Assembly (NCBI GenBank): GCA_024644405.1
Contig: JAHELC010000001.1
Location: forward strand, 258,854-322,853
Length of the DNA stretch: 64,000 nt
Source: Nitrospinaceae bacterium
GTDB lineage: Bacteria > Nitrospinota > Nitrospinia > Nitrospinales > Nitrospinaceae
Reading direction: 5' to 3'
Positions 26,548 through 35,520 of this stretch are shown here, one piece after another. The notes under the pieces are model-generated. The model ran no database searches. It saw only the letters and a list, made by a program, of their open reading frames with translations, and was not told where the DNA came from. Both the position numbers and the translations under genes were made by a program. Every line of letters starts with the position of its first letter. Within the stretch, counting starts at the first letter, position 1.

Positions 26548-27507
26548 ATGCCCCTTTCCATCAATAAATTCGTTTTCCTTATACTAGCTTTCGTATTGAT
26601 ACCAGTTGCAACGGTTGCGCAAGAGTCAGGCACGTGGAAAATTCTGCCGGCGACACCTACGGCGCGCACCGAAGTCGCGGTGGTCAACCATCAGGACAAA
26701 ATCTATCTCATCGGCGGCTTCACACCCAATGGGATCTCAGAACAGGTGGAGGTGTACGACCCGGCCACTCAAGTCTGGTCAAAGGCCGCGCCCCTGCCCG
26801 CTCCCCGGCATCACACCACGGCGGTATCGACCAACGGCAAAATTTATGTGGTCGGTGGATTTTCCTCGGGCATGTGGACTCCGGTGAATACCGTTTACGC
26901 CTACGACGCCGCTGAAGATAAATGGACGCAACAGGCGCCGATGCCGACTAAACGCGGCGCGCTGGCAGTAGGAGTGATCGACGGCAAAATCTACGCAGTG
27001 GGCGGTGCGCTTAAAAAATTCTTCCGCCTGAGAAACACCGACGCCAACGAAGTGTACGATCCGAAAACCGACACCTGGAAAAAATTAACACCTATTCCCA
27101 CACCGCGTGACCATCTTACCCTATCAGTCGCCTACGGATTACTGTACGCCATCGGTGGGCGCGTCAACGTCAATTACAATCAAAATCTCACTGCCAACGA
27201 AGTCTACGATCCCAGGTCCAATCAATGGAAAACCCGCGCACCCCTGCCGACAGCGCGTTCCGGCATCACTTCACAATTGTTAAATGGAAAAATTTATGTG
27301 TTCGGCGGCGAGTCAGGCGAAGGCACTTTCGACGAAAATGAAGCGTACGACCCGAAGACCAATCAATGGACCACCATGCCGCCCATGCCCAAATCCTGTC
27401 ATGGACTTGGCTCAGCGGTGGTCAACGGCGCGATCCATCTCCTGAACGGCGGCCCCCACCCCGGTGGAGGCGGCAGTAAATTCCATCAAGTGTTTAAACC
27501 TGAATAA
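26548..27507 (+). CDS. Secreted kelch-repeat beta-propeller protein
   Basis: 319 residues from ATG 26548, which has AAAGGAG at the right distance. A signal peptide (MPLSINKFVFLILAFVLIPV, cut near VAQ-ES) precedes about six kelch motifs. Each has the GKIYVVGG/GLLYAIGG strand, then an EVYDP and an 'W..(L/M)PP(M/L)PTPR' turn, as in a six-bladed propeller. Such propellers act as periplasmic or surface binding proteins; some are sialate mutarotases (NanM), but the catalytic residues of that enzyme cannot be confirmed here. Transcribed toward the small exported protein gene with two bases between the stops. Confidence 0.82.
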   Translation: MPLSINKFVFLILAFVLIPVATVAQESGTWKILPATPTARTEVAVVNHQDKIYLIGGFTPNGISEQVEVYDPATQVWSKAAPLPAPRHHTTAVSTNGKIYVVGGFSSGMWTPVNTVYAYDAAEDKWTQQAPMPTKRGALAVGVIDGKIYAVGGALKKFFRLRNTDANEVYDPKTDTWKKLTPIPTPRDHLTLSVAYGLLYAIGGRVNVNYNQNLTANEVYDPRSNQWKTRAPLPTARSGITSQLLNGKIYVFGGESGEGTFDENEAYDPKTNQWTTMPPMPKSCHGLGSAVVNGAIHLLNGGPHPGGGGSKFHQVFKPE

Positions 27508-27509
27508 CC

Positions 27510-27908
27510 TTACCGGCAGTTGGATTCGATGATTTCGTCGGGGTTGGCGACGGTTTTACACAGGTAAGGAGGTTCGTAATCCCAGAGCTCTTCGGGCAGG
27601 GTCACGTCCTGCGGCAGGGAATAGACAATCACTTCGTTATGAAGGACGTGGGCGGCTTTTTTCGCCGCGGTGGTATTGATGCGGGTAAAATTTCGCGGCC
27701 GGCTCTTCCAGCTGATAAACACCTGATGCTCATGAAACTGCACCCAGGCCACTTCCGGAATGGCACGCAGATAGGTCAACGTTTTATCCAGCTTCTTCCA
27801 CGTCGGTGTGTTGTCCAGCGCCTCGGACTTGAGGGGCATCCCAAATACCAGCGCCAGCAGGAGGATGAATCCCACCCCATATCTCATGAGCCTTTGAATT
27901 CTTATCAT
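27510..27908 (-). CDS. Small exported protein of unknown function
   Basis: 132 residues from ATG 27908, overlapping the upstream nucleosidase stop by ATGA. A signal peptide is clear (MIRIQRLMRYGVGFILLLAL ... SEALDN). The mature part has two cysteines (YLCKTV and ESNCR at the very C-terminus), which could form a disulfide. No known family recognised. The coupling to a nucleosidase gene may simply reflect operon packing. Confidence 0.65.
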   Translation of the reverse strand: MIRIQRLMRYGVGFILLLALVFGMPLKSEALDNTPTWKKLDKTLTYLRAIPEVAWVQFHEHQVFISWKSRPRNFTRINTTAAKKAAHVLHNEVIVYSLPQDVTLPEELWDYEPPYLCKTVANPDEIIESNCR

Positions 27909-28645
27909 GACTGTTTGCTGATAAAGTACGGTTTCAGAAATTCGGTCAGATTCGCTGTGGCCATTCTGGCGTGCTGTCTCAACTCGATCATGCTCTTGAG
28001 GTCGCCGAGATGGGTCAGAACGTGCCACCCGGCTTTAAGCTTCGACACGTCGCCATCTTCCTCTACCAGGTGCGTGCAATCGATCAATTCCTGATCCGCG
28101 GTGTCCGTGATGGCCCGCACCGAAACAAAAGAAAGGTTGCGCGCCTCAGCCTCCCCGGCCAAAGCCGAAGTTTCCATATCCACCGCCACGGCGGAATACT
28201 GTTCCCTCAGCCGCTTTTTTTCCTGGGGCGTGGCCGCTATGCTATCAACCGTCAACAGGATTCTCCCGCGTACAGCCGCGGTGGTATTGAATATTTCCTT
28301 ATTTAAAGAATAGCTTTTCACATCCTGATCCGTCTGGGAAGTATTCTTTTCAATAATTTTATCGGCGACCACCAGGTCACCGACCTCCAGGGAGGGATCC
28401 AGCGCCCCGGCATAACCGATGGAAATCACTTCCTTCAGATCCCATTTATCGGCAACCTCCACCAGCGCCCGCCGTGCCCGTTCGCGTCCCATGCCGGAAC
28501 GCACGAGAACAACCGGCACCCCCTGCCACTCGCCGACAAAAGCGTTGCCGGTTTGCCAGCGCAGGGTATGAGTTATCTGCATTTCCTGTTTGATGCCGGC
28601 GATCTCATCTTTAATGGCGCCGAGTATGGCGATTCGTGGTTCCAT
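27905..28645 (-). CDS. MTA/SAH nucleosidase-like phosphorylase family protein
   Basis: 246 residues from the ATG at 28645. The purine nucleoside phosphorylase family 1 fold shows RIAILGAIKDEI, VLVRSGMGRERA, VISIGYAGALDP and GDLVVADKI. AVDMETSALAG (ribose-binding Met-Glu) and VRAITDTADQE, with the catalytic Asp used by 5'-methylthioadenosine/S-adenosylhomocysteine nucleosidases, follow. The family also includes the hopanoid enzyme HpnG and futalosine hydrolase, which cannot be excluded. An mtnA gene 4.6 kb away makes methionine salvage a sensible, but unproven, context. A longer in-frame start at 28696 is possible. Confidence 0.75.
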   Translation of the reverse strand: MEPRIAILGAIKDEIAGIKQEMQITHTLRWQTGNAFVGEWQGVPVVLVRSGMGRERARRALVEVADKWDLKEVISIGYAGALDPSLEVGDLVVADKIIEKNTSQTDQDVKSYSLNKEIFNTTAAVRGRILLTVDSIAATPQEKKRLREQYSAVAVDMETSALAGEAEARNLSFVSVRAITDTADQELIDCTHLVEEDGDVSKLKAGWHVLTHLGDLKSMIELRQHARMATANLTEFLKPYFISKQS

Positions 28646-28730
28646 CTTTAAAATTGTACCCGTTGTCGTCCTCTGAAAAAATTTTATTTTAGGCAAAGCC
28701 GGGGGCCTGTGCTATCTTTCTCCATCCTTC

Positions 28731-28770
28731 ACCGGGCAAGGCCCGCCCCCTACCGGGGGAGGGAACTTGC
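28731..28770. repeat. Composite palindromic repeat upstream of the RlmD-type gene
   Basis: ACCGGGCAAGGCCCG joined to CCCCCTACCGGGGGAGGG: two repeat families fused at one site between divergent genes. Confidence 0.7.
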
Positions 28771-28807
28771 TAACGACTAGTAGTACGCGATAACCACTGA
28801 AAGCTCT

Positions 28808-30190
28808 ATGTCCAAGGAAAAACATATCTTGCCCGTCAAACTCGGCGACCGTTTGGACCTGAAAGTGGAAACCCTGGCCTCCAGTGGCGACGGGTTGTGC
28901 CGTCATGAGGGCTACACGCTGTTCATCCCAACCGGACTGCCGGGCGATGTCGCCCAGTGCGAAATCGTGAAGACCACGCCGCGGTTCGGCGTGGCGCGTG
29001 CGATTGAATTTTCCGAGCGATCCAAGAACCGCGTGGAGGCGCCCTGCCCTGTGTTTCCGGAATGCGGCGGGTGCAAACTCCAGCATCTGAATTACGACTC
29101 ACAGATGGCGTTCAAAGCGCAGTCTGTGACCGACGCACTGGAGCGAATCGGGAAAATAAAGATTCCCGTGCCCATCGAAACCGTGCCCGCCGAGCGCACC
29201 CTGCACTACCGCAACAAGGGAAGCTTCGCGCTGGGCCATCGCCGGGGCAAACCGCGCATCGGTTTCTACAAGGAAGCCACGCACGAAGTGGTGGACTCCA
29301 CCACCTGCGACACCGTGCTGGAGCCGATCAACACCATCAAGGAGTGGCTGCGCGGCCTGATGCAACAGCACCGCCTTTCGATTTATCACGAGAAAAATCA
29401 TAAAGGGCTGGTGCGCGGGCTGGTGGTACGGAACTCCCCGGAAACCGGAGAGAGTTTACTCGGCTTCGTGACCACCACCGGGGAGTTTCCGCCGAAGTTT
29501 GTTGAACAACTGTTGAACCGGAAAAGTCTGATCGACCTCGGGATCGTCGGCGTGGTGCGCAACATCAATAACATTAAAACCAACGTGATCTTCGGCAACA
29601 AAACCGAAACGCTGTGGGGTCAGGATTTCCTGACCGACCGCCTCGGCGATCTCAAATTTCAACTCTCACTCACTTCCTTTTTCCAGGTGAACCCATTTCA
29701 AACGGTGAAACTGTACGAGTGCATCAAAGAATGGGTACTCCAGAAACCGGGCCCGGTGCTGGACACGTATTGTGGCAACGGCGGCATCAGCCTGTGGCTG
29801 GCGCAGGCGGGCATTGGCGTGACCGGTGTGGACAATTCCGCCGCGTCGGTGGCCGACGCCAAGGAAAGCGCAAAGCGCAACAACCTGCCCAACTGCCGCT
29901 TCGTACAGGGCTCGATCGAACAATTTCTGGAGGATCCGAACGCCCTGGGCTCCGCGCAAACGCTCATCGTTGATCCGCCGCGCAAGGGTTGTTCCGAACA
30001 GGTGATCGACGCCATCTCAAAAATGAAGGTCGAACGGCTGATCTACGTCTCGTGCAACCCCGCCACACTGGCGCGCGATCTGGCCCGACTGACCGATTAC
30101 AGCATCAAGGCGATTAAAGTAATCGACATGTTCCCGCAAACCGCCCACGTCGAAACGGCAGTGTTACTGGAGCGAAACCTGTCTTCCTGA
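28808..30190 (+). CDS. rlmD: 23S rRNA (uracil-5-)-methyltransferase, RlmD/RumA type
   Basis: 460 residues. An N-terminal TRAM domain (LGDRLDLKVETLASSGDGLC) is followed by a [4Fe-4S] site (CPVFPECGGCKLQHL plus Cys in STTCDT). The SAM-binding methyltransferase domain has LDTYCGNGGISLWLA and VDNSAASV. The catalytic Cys lies in YVSCNPATLARDL and the general-base region is MFPQTAHVETAVLL. These features define RumA-like m5U methyltransferases; RlmD (U1939) and RlmCD specificities differ subtly, so the exact base is inferred. The stop codon lies inside a degenerate CTGAGCCTGTCGAAGGG repeat. Confidence 0.85.
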   Translation: MSKEKHILPVKLGDRLDLKVETLASSGDGLCRHEGYTLFIPTGLPGDVAQCEIVKTTPRFGVARAIEFSERSKNRVEAPCPVFPECGGCKLQHLNYDSQMAFKAQSVTDALERIGKIKIPVPIETVPAERTLHYRNKGSFALGHRRGKPRIGFYKEATHEVVDSTTCDTVLEPINTIKEWLRGLMQQHRLSIYHEKNHKGLVRGLVVRNSPETGESLLGFVTTTGEFPPKFVEQLLNRKSLIDLGIVGVVRNINNIKTNVIFGNKTETLWGQDFLTDRLGDLKFQLSLTSFFQVNPFQTVKLYECIKEWVLQKPGPVLDTYCGNGGISLWLAQAGIGVTGVDNSAASVADAKESAKRNNLPNCRFVQGSIEQFLEDPNALGSAQTLIVDPPRKGCSEQVIDAISKMKVERLIYVSCNPATLARDLARLTDYSIKAIKVIDMFPQTAHVETAVLLERNLSS

Positions 30191-30269
30191 GCCTGTCGAA
30201 GGGTGACAAAAGGAAGAATCTCCCAACTTCCTTTACAAGGTGGAGAAATTTGGTCCGGCGCTTCGCCGG
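30183..30269. repeat. Repeats filling the rlmD-asnS convergent gap
   Basis: CCTGAGCCTGTCGAAGGGTG (from about 30187), a degenerate ACTTCCTTTACAAGGTGGAG, and the hairpin CCGGCGCTTCGCCGG (30255-30269). The hairpin directly abuts the asnS stop codon at 30270-30272. It could act as a terminator-like or mRNA-protecting structure for both converging messages. Confidence 0.7.
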
Positions 30270-31667
30270 TTAAAACCCGGCGTGTTTGGGGGTGCGGGGG
30301 AAGGGAATGACGTCGCGGATATTTTCGACGCCGGTGGTGAACTGCACCAGCCGTTCGAATCCGAGTCCGAATCCGGAATGCGGGGCGGAACCGAACTTAC
30401 GCAGATCGAGATACCACCCGTACTCCTCGGGGTCCAGTTCCTTTTGCTTGATGCGCTTCATCAACGTTTCATAGTCATCCTCGCGCTGACTGCCTCCGAT
30501 GATCTCGCCCAGCCGCGGCAGCAGCACATCCATGGCACGCACGGTTTCACCGCCCTCGTTGAGCTTCATGTAGAACGGCTTGATGGTCTCCGGATAGTTG
30601 TAGATGATCACCGGCTTCTTGAACACTTTCTCGGCTAGATGGCGTTCATGTTCCGCCTGAAGGTTACACCCCCATTCTACTGAATATTCGAACTTCTCGC
30701 TGGTCTTTTCAAGCAGGTGAATCGCCTCGGAATACGGCAGACGTTCGAAATCGTGACTCACCACCTGGTTCAGCGTCTCCAGCAGATGCTTGTCGACCCG
30801 CTGGTTGAAAAATTCGAGGTCGCCGGTGCAGTGTTCCAGCACGTCGTTGAACAGAAACTGGATGAACTCCTGCGCCAGCTCCATGTTGTCATCGAGATCG
30901 TAAAACGCCATCTCCGGTTCGATCATCCAGAATTCGGAGAGGTGGCGGCTGGTGTTGGAGTTTTCGGCGCGGAATGTCGGGCCAAAGGTGTAGACCAGCG
31001 ACAACGCCATGGCGTAGATTTCAGCCTCCAATTGACCACTCACCGTAAGGCTGGTCTTCTTGCCGAAAAAATCTTCGTTGTAATCAATGGACCCATCGTT
31101 CTTCGGAGGGTTGGTCATATCCAGCGTCGTCACCTGGAACATTTCCCCCGCGCCTTCGCAATCGCTCGTCGTAATAATCGGTGTGTGCAGGTACAGGAAC
31201 CCGCGGTCGTTGAAGAACCGGTGGATGGAATACGCCAGCCGGTTGCGCACGCGCATCACCGCGCCGATGGTGTTGGTGCGGGGCCGCAGGTGGGAAATCT
31301 CCCGCAGATACTCCAGCGAATGAAATTTTTTCTGCAGGGGGTAGTGCTCCGGATCGGCGGTCCCATACACCTCGATGGACGCCGCCTGCACTTCCACCGA
31401 CTGGCCTTTGCCCTGCGACGCCACCAGGTTGCCGTGCACGGAAACGCAACTGCCGGTGGTCAGCGGCTGGTTCCAATCCTTGAACGAGTCGAGCTTGTGA
31501 TCAGCGATGATCTGGATATTTTTCAGGCACGAGCCGTCGTTGACCTCGATAAACGAAAACCCGCCCTTGGAGTCGCGCCTTGTCCGCACCCATCCCTGGA
31601 CCAGAATGTCGTCGCGCGGTTGATCCGCCAGCAGGTCTTTAACTCGATTGCGTTTCTTTTTCGCCAT
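30270..31667 (-). CDS. asnS: Asparaginyl-tRNA synthetase
   Basis: Charges tRNA-Asn with asparagine. 465 residues, close to the E. coli length. An N-terminal OB-fold anticodon-binding domain ([20 protein letters not shown]) precedes the class II core. Motif 2 is [20 protein letters not shown]. Motif 3 is [29 protein letters not shown]. The AEMFQVTT-type segment ([13 protein letters not shown]) is the AsnRS-specific phrase, separating it from AspRS. Its stop codon abuts the hairpin at 30255-30269. A MITE-like element lies about 115 bases upstream of its start. Confidence 0.96.
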   Translation of the reverse strand: MAKKKRNRVKDLLADQPRDDILVQGWVRTRRDSKGGFSFIEVNDGSCLKNIQIIADHKLDSFKDWNQPLTTGSCVSVHGNLVASQGKGQSVEVQAASIEVYGTADPEHYPLQKKFHSLEYLREISHLRPRTNTIGAVMRVRNRLAYSIHRFFNDRGFLYLHTPIITTSDCEGAGEMFQVTTLDMTNPPKNDGSIDYNEDFFGKKTSLTVSGQLEAEIYAMALSLVYTFGPTFRAENSNTSRHLSEFWMIEPEMAFYDLDDNMELAQEFIQFLFNDVLEHCTGDLEFFNQRVDKHLLETLNQVVSHDFERLPYSEAIHLLEKTSEKFEYSVEWGCNLQAEHERHLAEKVFKKPVIIYNYPETIKPFYMKLNEGGETVRAMDVLLPRLGEIIGGSQREDDYETLMKRIKQKELDPEEYGWYLDLRKFGSAPHSGFGLGFERLVQFTTGVENIRDVIPFPRTPKHAGF

Positions 31668-31782
31668 TGGGTAATTGCTCCCTCAATTGATAGCCGGCGC
31701 CGTGTGACGCCGATGCCTACTATAAGCTTTTTTTCAATTCCTTGGGAAGGCCAAAATTCATCGGCCCTCTCCCATTGACAAG

Positions 31783-31977
31783 GAGACCTTTGCACAATGC
31801 AGATAATTCAATATTCCTCCCCTTACAGAGGGGAGGATACAGGTGGGGTGGGGTTTTGGGAGGTAATGAAAACCTTTAAAAGCAAGGAATGAGGCACCAT
31901 AACCTCCCCTGTATCCCCTCCTTCGTAAGGAGGGGAAATAAAAACACGACTATACTTATTACGTATGCAAAGGTCTC
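31783..31977. mobile_element. MITE-like element with 12-bp terminal inverted repeats and 9-bp target duplication
   Basis: GAGACCTTTGCA (31783-31794) and its exact complement TGCAAAGGTCTC (31966-31977) bound a 195-bp segment. ATTGACAAG stands immediately outside on both sides (31774-31782 and 31978-31986). This is the signature of a transposed non-autonomous element. Inside lies a second inverted repeat: ATTCCTCCCCTTAC (from 31813) facing GTAAGGAGGGGAAAT (to 31939), with ACAGGTGGGG/CCCCTGTATCC arms. No transposase is encoded. It occupies the middle of the 31668-32089 stretch, which otherwise holds no gene and must contain the promoters of asnS (minus) and yggT (plus). Confidence 0.85.
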
Positions 31978-32089
31978 ATTGACAAGACCGGCCTTTTTCG
32001 ATATTTTAGGCTTGCGCCACTGTTCCATTTAGAAAAACTCTTTTAGTTATAAATATTTATGGCCTTCACAGGCCGACAGGAAGCCCGCC

Positions 32090-32392
32090 GTGTCCGGTTA
32101 TTTATCGTTATTTTTACATGCCCTTGCCCAGGTGCTGAGTATCGCCTTAACCCTGTATATGTGGATTATCATCATCCGGGCGCTGCTGTCCTGGGTGAAC
32201 CCCGATCCTTACAACCCGATCGTGCAGTTTTTACACAGCATCACCGAGCCGGTATTGTACCGCGTCCGCAAAGCGATACCGATGCCGGGGATGGGGCTCG
32301 ATCTGTCCCCCATCCTCATCATACTTGTTATCATTTTTTTGCAAACGTTTCTGGTAGGCTCCCTGGAGCACGCCTCCCAATCTCTACGTTGA
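32090..32392 (+). CDS. yggT: YggT family membrane protein
   Basis: 100 residues: two hydrophobic regions (about 6-30 and 71-92) joined by the family phrase IIIRALLSWVNPDPYNPIVQ and SITEPVLYRVRKAIP. The start is a GTG at 32090 with AGGAAG upstream. YggT/YlmG proteins are linked to cell division and to membrane or FtsZ-related functions, and in Gram-positives and many other bacteria they neighbour divIVA, as here (3-base gap). Precise biochemical role unknown. Confidence 0.85.
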   Translation: MSGYLSLFLHALAQVLSIALTLYMWIIIIRALLSWVNPDPYNPIVQFLHSITEPVLYRVRKAIPMPGMGLDLSPILIILVIIFLQTFLVGSLEHASQSLR

Positions 32393-32395
32393 CTT

Positions 32396-32824
32396 ATGAG
32401 ACTTGATTACGACAGCATTCTGGCGCAAACCTTTAAGAATTCCCTCCGCGGCTACAGTAAAGAGGAAGTTCAGGACTTTCTCAAAATAGTGGCGAAGGAT
32501 TTCAAGGAAATGAAGCGGGATCTCGCACGTCTGCGGGAAGAATTGAACCTGAAAGACCGACAGGTTCGGGAGCTGGATGAAGCATTGACCTCCGGGAAGA
32601 ACCAGCCGATGTCCAATTTTGAAAGCTTTCGCTCGTCGCTGCAGGAAAAGGCGAGGAAGTTCGTGAATCAGGCACGCGATGAGGCGGACCGGCACAGAAA
32701 AAAAGTTGAGGCCGAAGTCAACCATCTCCAGGGCGATATCCGCCGCCTGAAAACAGAGAGACAGCATTTGATCGACAACCTCAAGGCCGCCACCAAATCT
32801 TTCTCCAACTCGCGAAACAAATAG
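32396..32824 (+). CDS. divIVA: DivIVA-domain protein
   Basis: 142 residues. The DivIVA N-terminal membrane-curvature domain is present (MRLDYDSILAQTFKNSLRGY, then SKEEVQDFLKIVAKDFKEM), followed by a long coiled coil to the C-terminus rich in Arg/Lys/Glu. The family marks poles and division sites and recruits other proteins. It is shorter than typical Gram-positive DivIVA, and its start 3 bases after yggT supports one operon. A GCCGGGCAAGGCCCGGAGC repeat starts three bases after the stop. Confidence 0.85.
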   Translation: MRLDYDSILAQTFKNSLRGYSKEEVQDFLKIVAKDFKEMKRDLARLREELNLKDRQVRELDEALTSGKNQPMSNFESFRSSLQEKARKFVNQARDEADRHRKKVEAEVNHLQGDIRRLKTERQHLIDNLKAATKSFSNSRNK

Positions 32825-32826
32825 AA

Positions 32827-32935
32827 GCCGGGCAAGGCCCGGAGCAAATTTCGCTGAGGCGTTAGGGCGCAACCTGTGAGGAGTCTTCGCATTTAAGGGT
32901 TTTAAAATTCGCCCCGCGCGGAGCGGGCCCGGCGG
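32827..32935. repeat. Palindromic repeats between divIVA and the DUF167 gene
   Basis: GCCGGGCAAGGCCCGGAGC (32827-32845) is the GCTCCGGGCCTTGCCCGGTC family in reverse. GCCCCGCGCGGAGCGGG near 32910 is another GC-rich imperfect palindrome. The 115-bp gap holds no gene. Confidence 0.7.
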
Positions 32936-32939
32936 GTTC

Positions 32940-33248
32940 ATGACCATTCAAATCAAATCATGCAAGGAAGGCATCCAGTTTATGGCGGCCATTCAACCGC
33001 GGGCGTCGCGCAACCAGATTCTCGGAATCCACAACCATCGCCTGAAAATCAAACTGACCTCGCCGCCGGTGGACGGCGCGGCCAACCAGGCCTGCATCAA
33101 ATTTCTGGCGAAAGCGTTCGGCATCAGCCCCTCGCGCATTGCCATCGTCAAGGGCGAATCCAGCCGGAACAAAACCATCCAGTTCGAGGGAATGGACCCA
33201 CAAACTTTTTTGAGCACACTCACACCCCTGATTTCAGAGACGGATTGA
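32940..33248 (+). CDS. DUF167 (YggU) family protein
   Basis: 102 residues with the family signature QPRASRNQILGIHNHRLKIK, then TSPPVDGAANQACIKFLAKA and SRIAIVKGESSRNKTI. The fold is a small alpha/beta domain found from bacteria to eukaryotes; function unknown. It often accompanies yggT, as here. mtnA follows after 11 bases, so the two may be co-transcribed. Confidence 0.85.
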   Translation: MTIQIKSCKEGIQFMAAIQPRASRNQILGIHNHRLKIKLTSPPVDGAANQACIKFLAKAFGISPSRIAIVKGESSRNKTIQFEGMDPQTFLSTLTPLISETD

Positions 33249-33259
33249 GAAAGTAGAAA

Positions 33260-34300
33260 ATGGTTAAAACGATTGAGTACATCGACGGCGTGGTGCGGAT
33301 GATCGACCAGACCCGCCTGCCCAATGAAAAAGTATTCGTCGACTGTAAAACGGTCGAGGACGTCGGCCATGCCATCAAGACCATGATCATTCGCGGCGCG
33401 CCGGCCATCGGCGTGGCGGCGGCGATGGGCATCAGCCTGGCGGCAGACGCCATCGATGCACCGGACTTCGACACGTTTTACGCGGAACTGGAAACCAAAT
33501 GCGCCGCGCTGGGACAATCGCGGCCCACCGCCGTCAACCTGGCCTGGGCCATCGAGCGTATGCAACGCATTGCCCGGGACAACAGCGCGATGAGCGTATC
33601 CGACATCAAGATGCGCCTGAAGCAGGAAGCCCTGTCGATCTGCGAGGAAGACATCTCCGCCAACCAGGCGATGGGCAACCACGGCCAGACCCTGATCGCC
33701 AGCGGCCAGACGGTGCTCACCCACTGCAATGCGGGAGCCCTGGCCACTGCCGGGTTCGGCACGGCACTGGGGGTGATCCGGGCGGCGATCAGCGCCGGCA
33801 AAGATATCAAAGTGCTGGCCAACGAAACGCGACCGTTCCTGCAGGGTGCGCGGTTGACCGCCTGGGAACTAAAAGAGGAGAACATCCCGGTCAAACTCAT
33901 CACCGACAACATGTGCGGATTCTTCATGAAGAAGGGGGAAGTCGACGCCGTGGTGGTGGGAGCCGACCGTATAGCGGGCAACGGCGACGTCGCCAACAAG
34001 ATCGGTACCTACATGGTGGCGGTGCTGGCGCAGAAACACAACATCCCGTTTTACGTGGCGGCGCCGGTGTCGACTCTCGACCTGTCGCTCGCATCGGGTG
34101 ACGACATCCCGATTGAAGAGCGGAGCACGGAGGAAGTGGTGACGCTCAACAACAAACGCATTGCCCCGGAGGATATTGAAGTGGCGCACCCGGCGTTCGA
34201 CATCACCCCCAACGAACTGGTCACGGCTATCATCACCGAACGCGGCATCGCGAAACCGCCCTTCACCCAAAGCCTGAAACAACTCGCGGAAAAATCATAA
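33260..34300 (+). CDS. mtnA: Methylthioribose-1-phosphate isomerase
   Basis: Converts 5-methylthioribose-1-phosphate to 5-methylthioribulose-1-phosphate in methionine salvage. 346 residues with IRGAPAIGVAAAMG, RPTAVNLAWAIERM, the catalytic Cys in LTHCNAGALATAG, and ANETRPFLQGARLTAWEL. DNMCGFFMKKG, the catalytic Asp in VGADRIAGNGDVANKIGT, and APVSTLDL follow. These distinguish it from eIF2B-type regulators. Other mtn genes are not in the window except the possible MTA nucleosidase at 27905-28645. Confidence 0.92.
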   Translation: MVKTIEYIDGVVRMIDQTRLPNEKVFVDCKTVEDVGHAIKTMIIRGAPAIGVAAAMGISLAADAIDAPDFDTFYAELETKCAALGQSRPTAVNLAWAIERMQRIARDNSAMSVSDIKMRLKQEALSICEEDISANQAMGNHGQTLIASGQTVLTHCNAGALATAGFGTALGVIRAAISAGKDIKVLANETRPFLQGARLTAWELKEENIPVKLITDNMCGFFMKKGEVDAVVVGADRIAGNGDVANKIGTYMVAVLAQKHNIPFYVAAPVSTLDLSLASGDDIPIEERSTEEVVTLNNKRIAPEDIEVAHPAFDITPNELVTAIITERGIAKPPFTQSLKQLAEKS

Positions 34301-34340
34301 GGGCCACCTATGTATAACCAGGGACATCTGAGCTTGCCCC

Positions 34341-34502
34341 TATTCCTCCCCTTACCAAGGGGAAGACTGAGGTGGGGTTGATTTTTTAAATCTCTCAATG
34401 AAATCAAATATTATAAAAGCAAAAGGGAGAATCCCCCCGGCCCCCTTTACAAGAGGGAGACGACAACCTCCCCTGTATCCCCTCCTTGGTAAGGAGGGGA
34501 AA
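34341..34502. repeat. Large inverted-repeat element (second copy of the type inside the MITE)
   Basis: The left arm ATTCCTCCCCTTACC (from 34342) with GAGGTGGGGTTG faces the right arm CCTCCCCTGTATCCCC and TCCTTGGTAAGGAGGGGAA (to about 34502). In the centre is CCGGCCCCCTTTACAAGAGG, a member of the CCCCCTTTACAAGGGGG family. The same two arms occur at 31813-31939. It fills the mtnA to nucleotidyltransferase gap. Confidence 0.75.
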
Positions 34503-34516
34503 GAAAAGGCAAACTC

Positions 34517-35515
34517 ATGAAAGCCATGATCCTGGCGGCGGGCTTCGGCACGCGCCTCCGGCCCCTCACGAACAAAGTGCCAAAGCCGATGGTGCCAATC
34601 CTGAACCGGCCCATCCTGGAACACACGATTCACCTGCTTCGCAGTCATGGCATCCGCGACATCACCGTCAACCTGCACCACCTGCCGGAGATGATCAAAG
34701 GATATTTTGGCGACGGCAAGGATTTCGGCGTCAATCTGCACTGGTCGCACGAACCGGAAATCCTCGGTACGGCGGGCGGCATCAAAAAGGCGCAACAATT
34801 TCTGGAAGGTGAAGCGTTTCTGGTGATCAACAGCGACGTGGTGGTGGACATCGACCTCAACAAGGTGATCTCCTTCCACAAGGCGCAGGGCTCGGCGTTG
34901 ACCCTGGTGGTGCGCGAAGGCGATTCGCCCGAGCAGTGCGATCCGATTGAGATGGACGACAACGATCGCATCGTGCACATGGTCGGCGCGTCTTCCATGA
35001 ACCTGCCGGACGACACCACGCGCGTGCTGTTCACCGGCATTCAGGTGATGGAACCGGAGATTTTCGACCGTATCCCGGATAATAAGTTTTACGGCACTAC
35101 GACGGACGTGTTCCCCGGCATGCTTGAGGACGAACTTCCGATGTTCGTGTACTGGCACACTGGTTACTGGAAAGACATCGGTACGATACAGAGCTACCTG
35201 GATGTGCACAAGGATTTGCTGGACGGGAGGATGGCAGGCGGGCTACCTATCGAAAACAACAACCCGGCAGGCGGACACCTCACACAACCGGTATTGATCG
35301 GAAAGAACTGCAAGATTGCCGACACCGCCAACATCGGCCCCTACGCCGTGCTGGGCGACAATTGCACTGTCGGCGACCACGCCGTGATCGAACACTCCAT
35401 CTGCTGGGATAACGTGACGTTGGGAAAGAACAGCCACGTCAAGCGATCTGTACTTGGAAACGGTGTGGCGACGAAAGAAAAAGAAACCCTCGACAAAATA
35501 ACCCTGGCTCAATAA
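34517..35515 (+). CDS. Mannose-1-phosphate guanylyltransferase-like nucleotidyltransferase
   Basis: 332 residues. The nucleotidyltransferase domain (1-235) begins ILAAGFGTRLRPLTNKVPKP (nucleotide-binding signature) and has PEILGTAGGIKKA, VINSDVVVDIDL and the GYWKDIGTIQSYL motif. The C-terminal left-handed beta-helix (about 250-315) shows hexapeptide repeats (IGKNCKIADTANIGPYAVLG). This pattern fits GDP-mannose or related NDP-sugar synthesis for surface polysaccharides; the exact sugar is not determinable. It ends at a strong bidirectional terminator. Confidence 0.82.
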   Translation: MKAMILAAGFGTRLRPLTNKVPKPMVPILNRPILEHTIHLLRSHGIRDITVNLHHLPEMIKGYFGDGKDFGVNLHWSHEPEILGTAGGIKKAQQFLEGEAFLVINSDVVVDIDLNKVISFHKAQGSALTLVVREGDSPEQCDPIEMDDNDRIVHMVGASSMNLPDDTTRVLFTGIQVMEPEIFDRIPDNKFYGTTTDVFPGMLEDELPMFVYWHTGYWKDIGTIQSYLDVHKDLLDGRMAGGLPIENNNPAGGHLTQPVLIGKNCKIADTANIGPYAVLGDNCTVGDHAVIEHSICWDNVTLGKNSHVKRSVLGNGVATKEKETLDKITLAQ

Positions 35516-35520
35516 AAAAC

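Noticed and set aside
27905-28645. Calling the nucleosidase HpnG of a hopanoid cluster
   Set aside because: Residues fit MTA/SAH nucleosidase at least as well and no hopanoid genes are adjacent.
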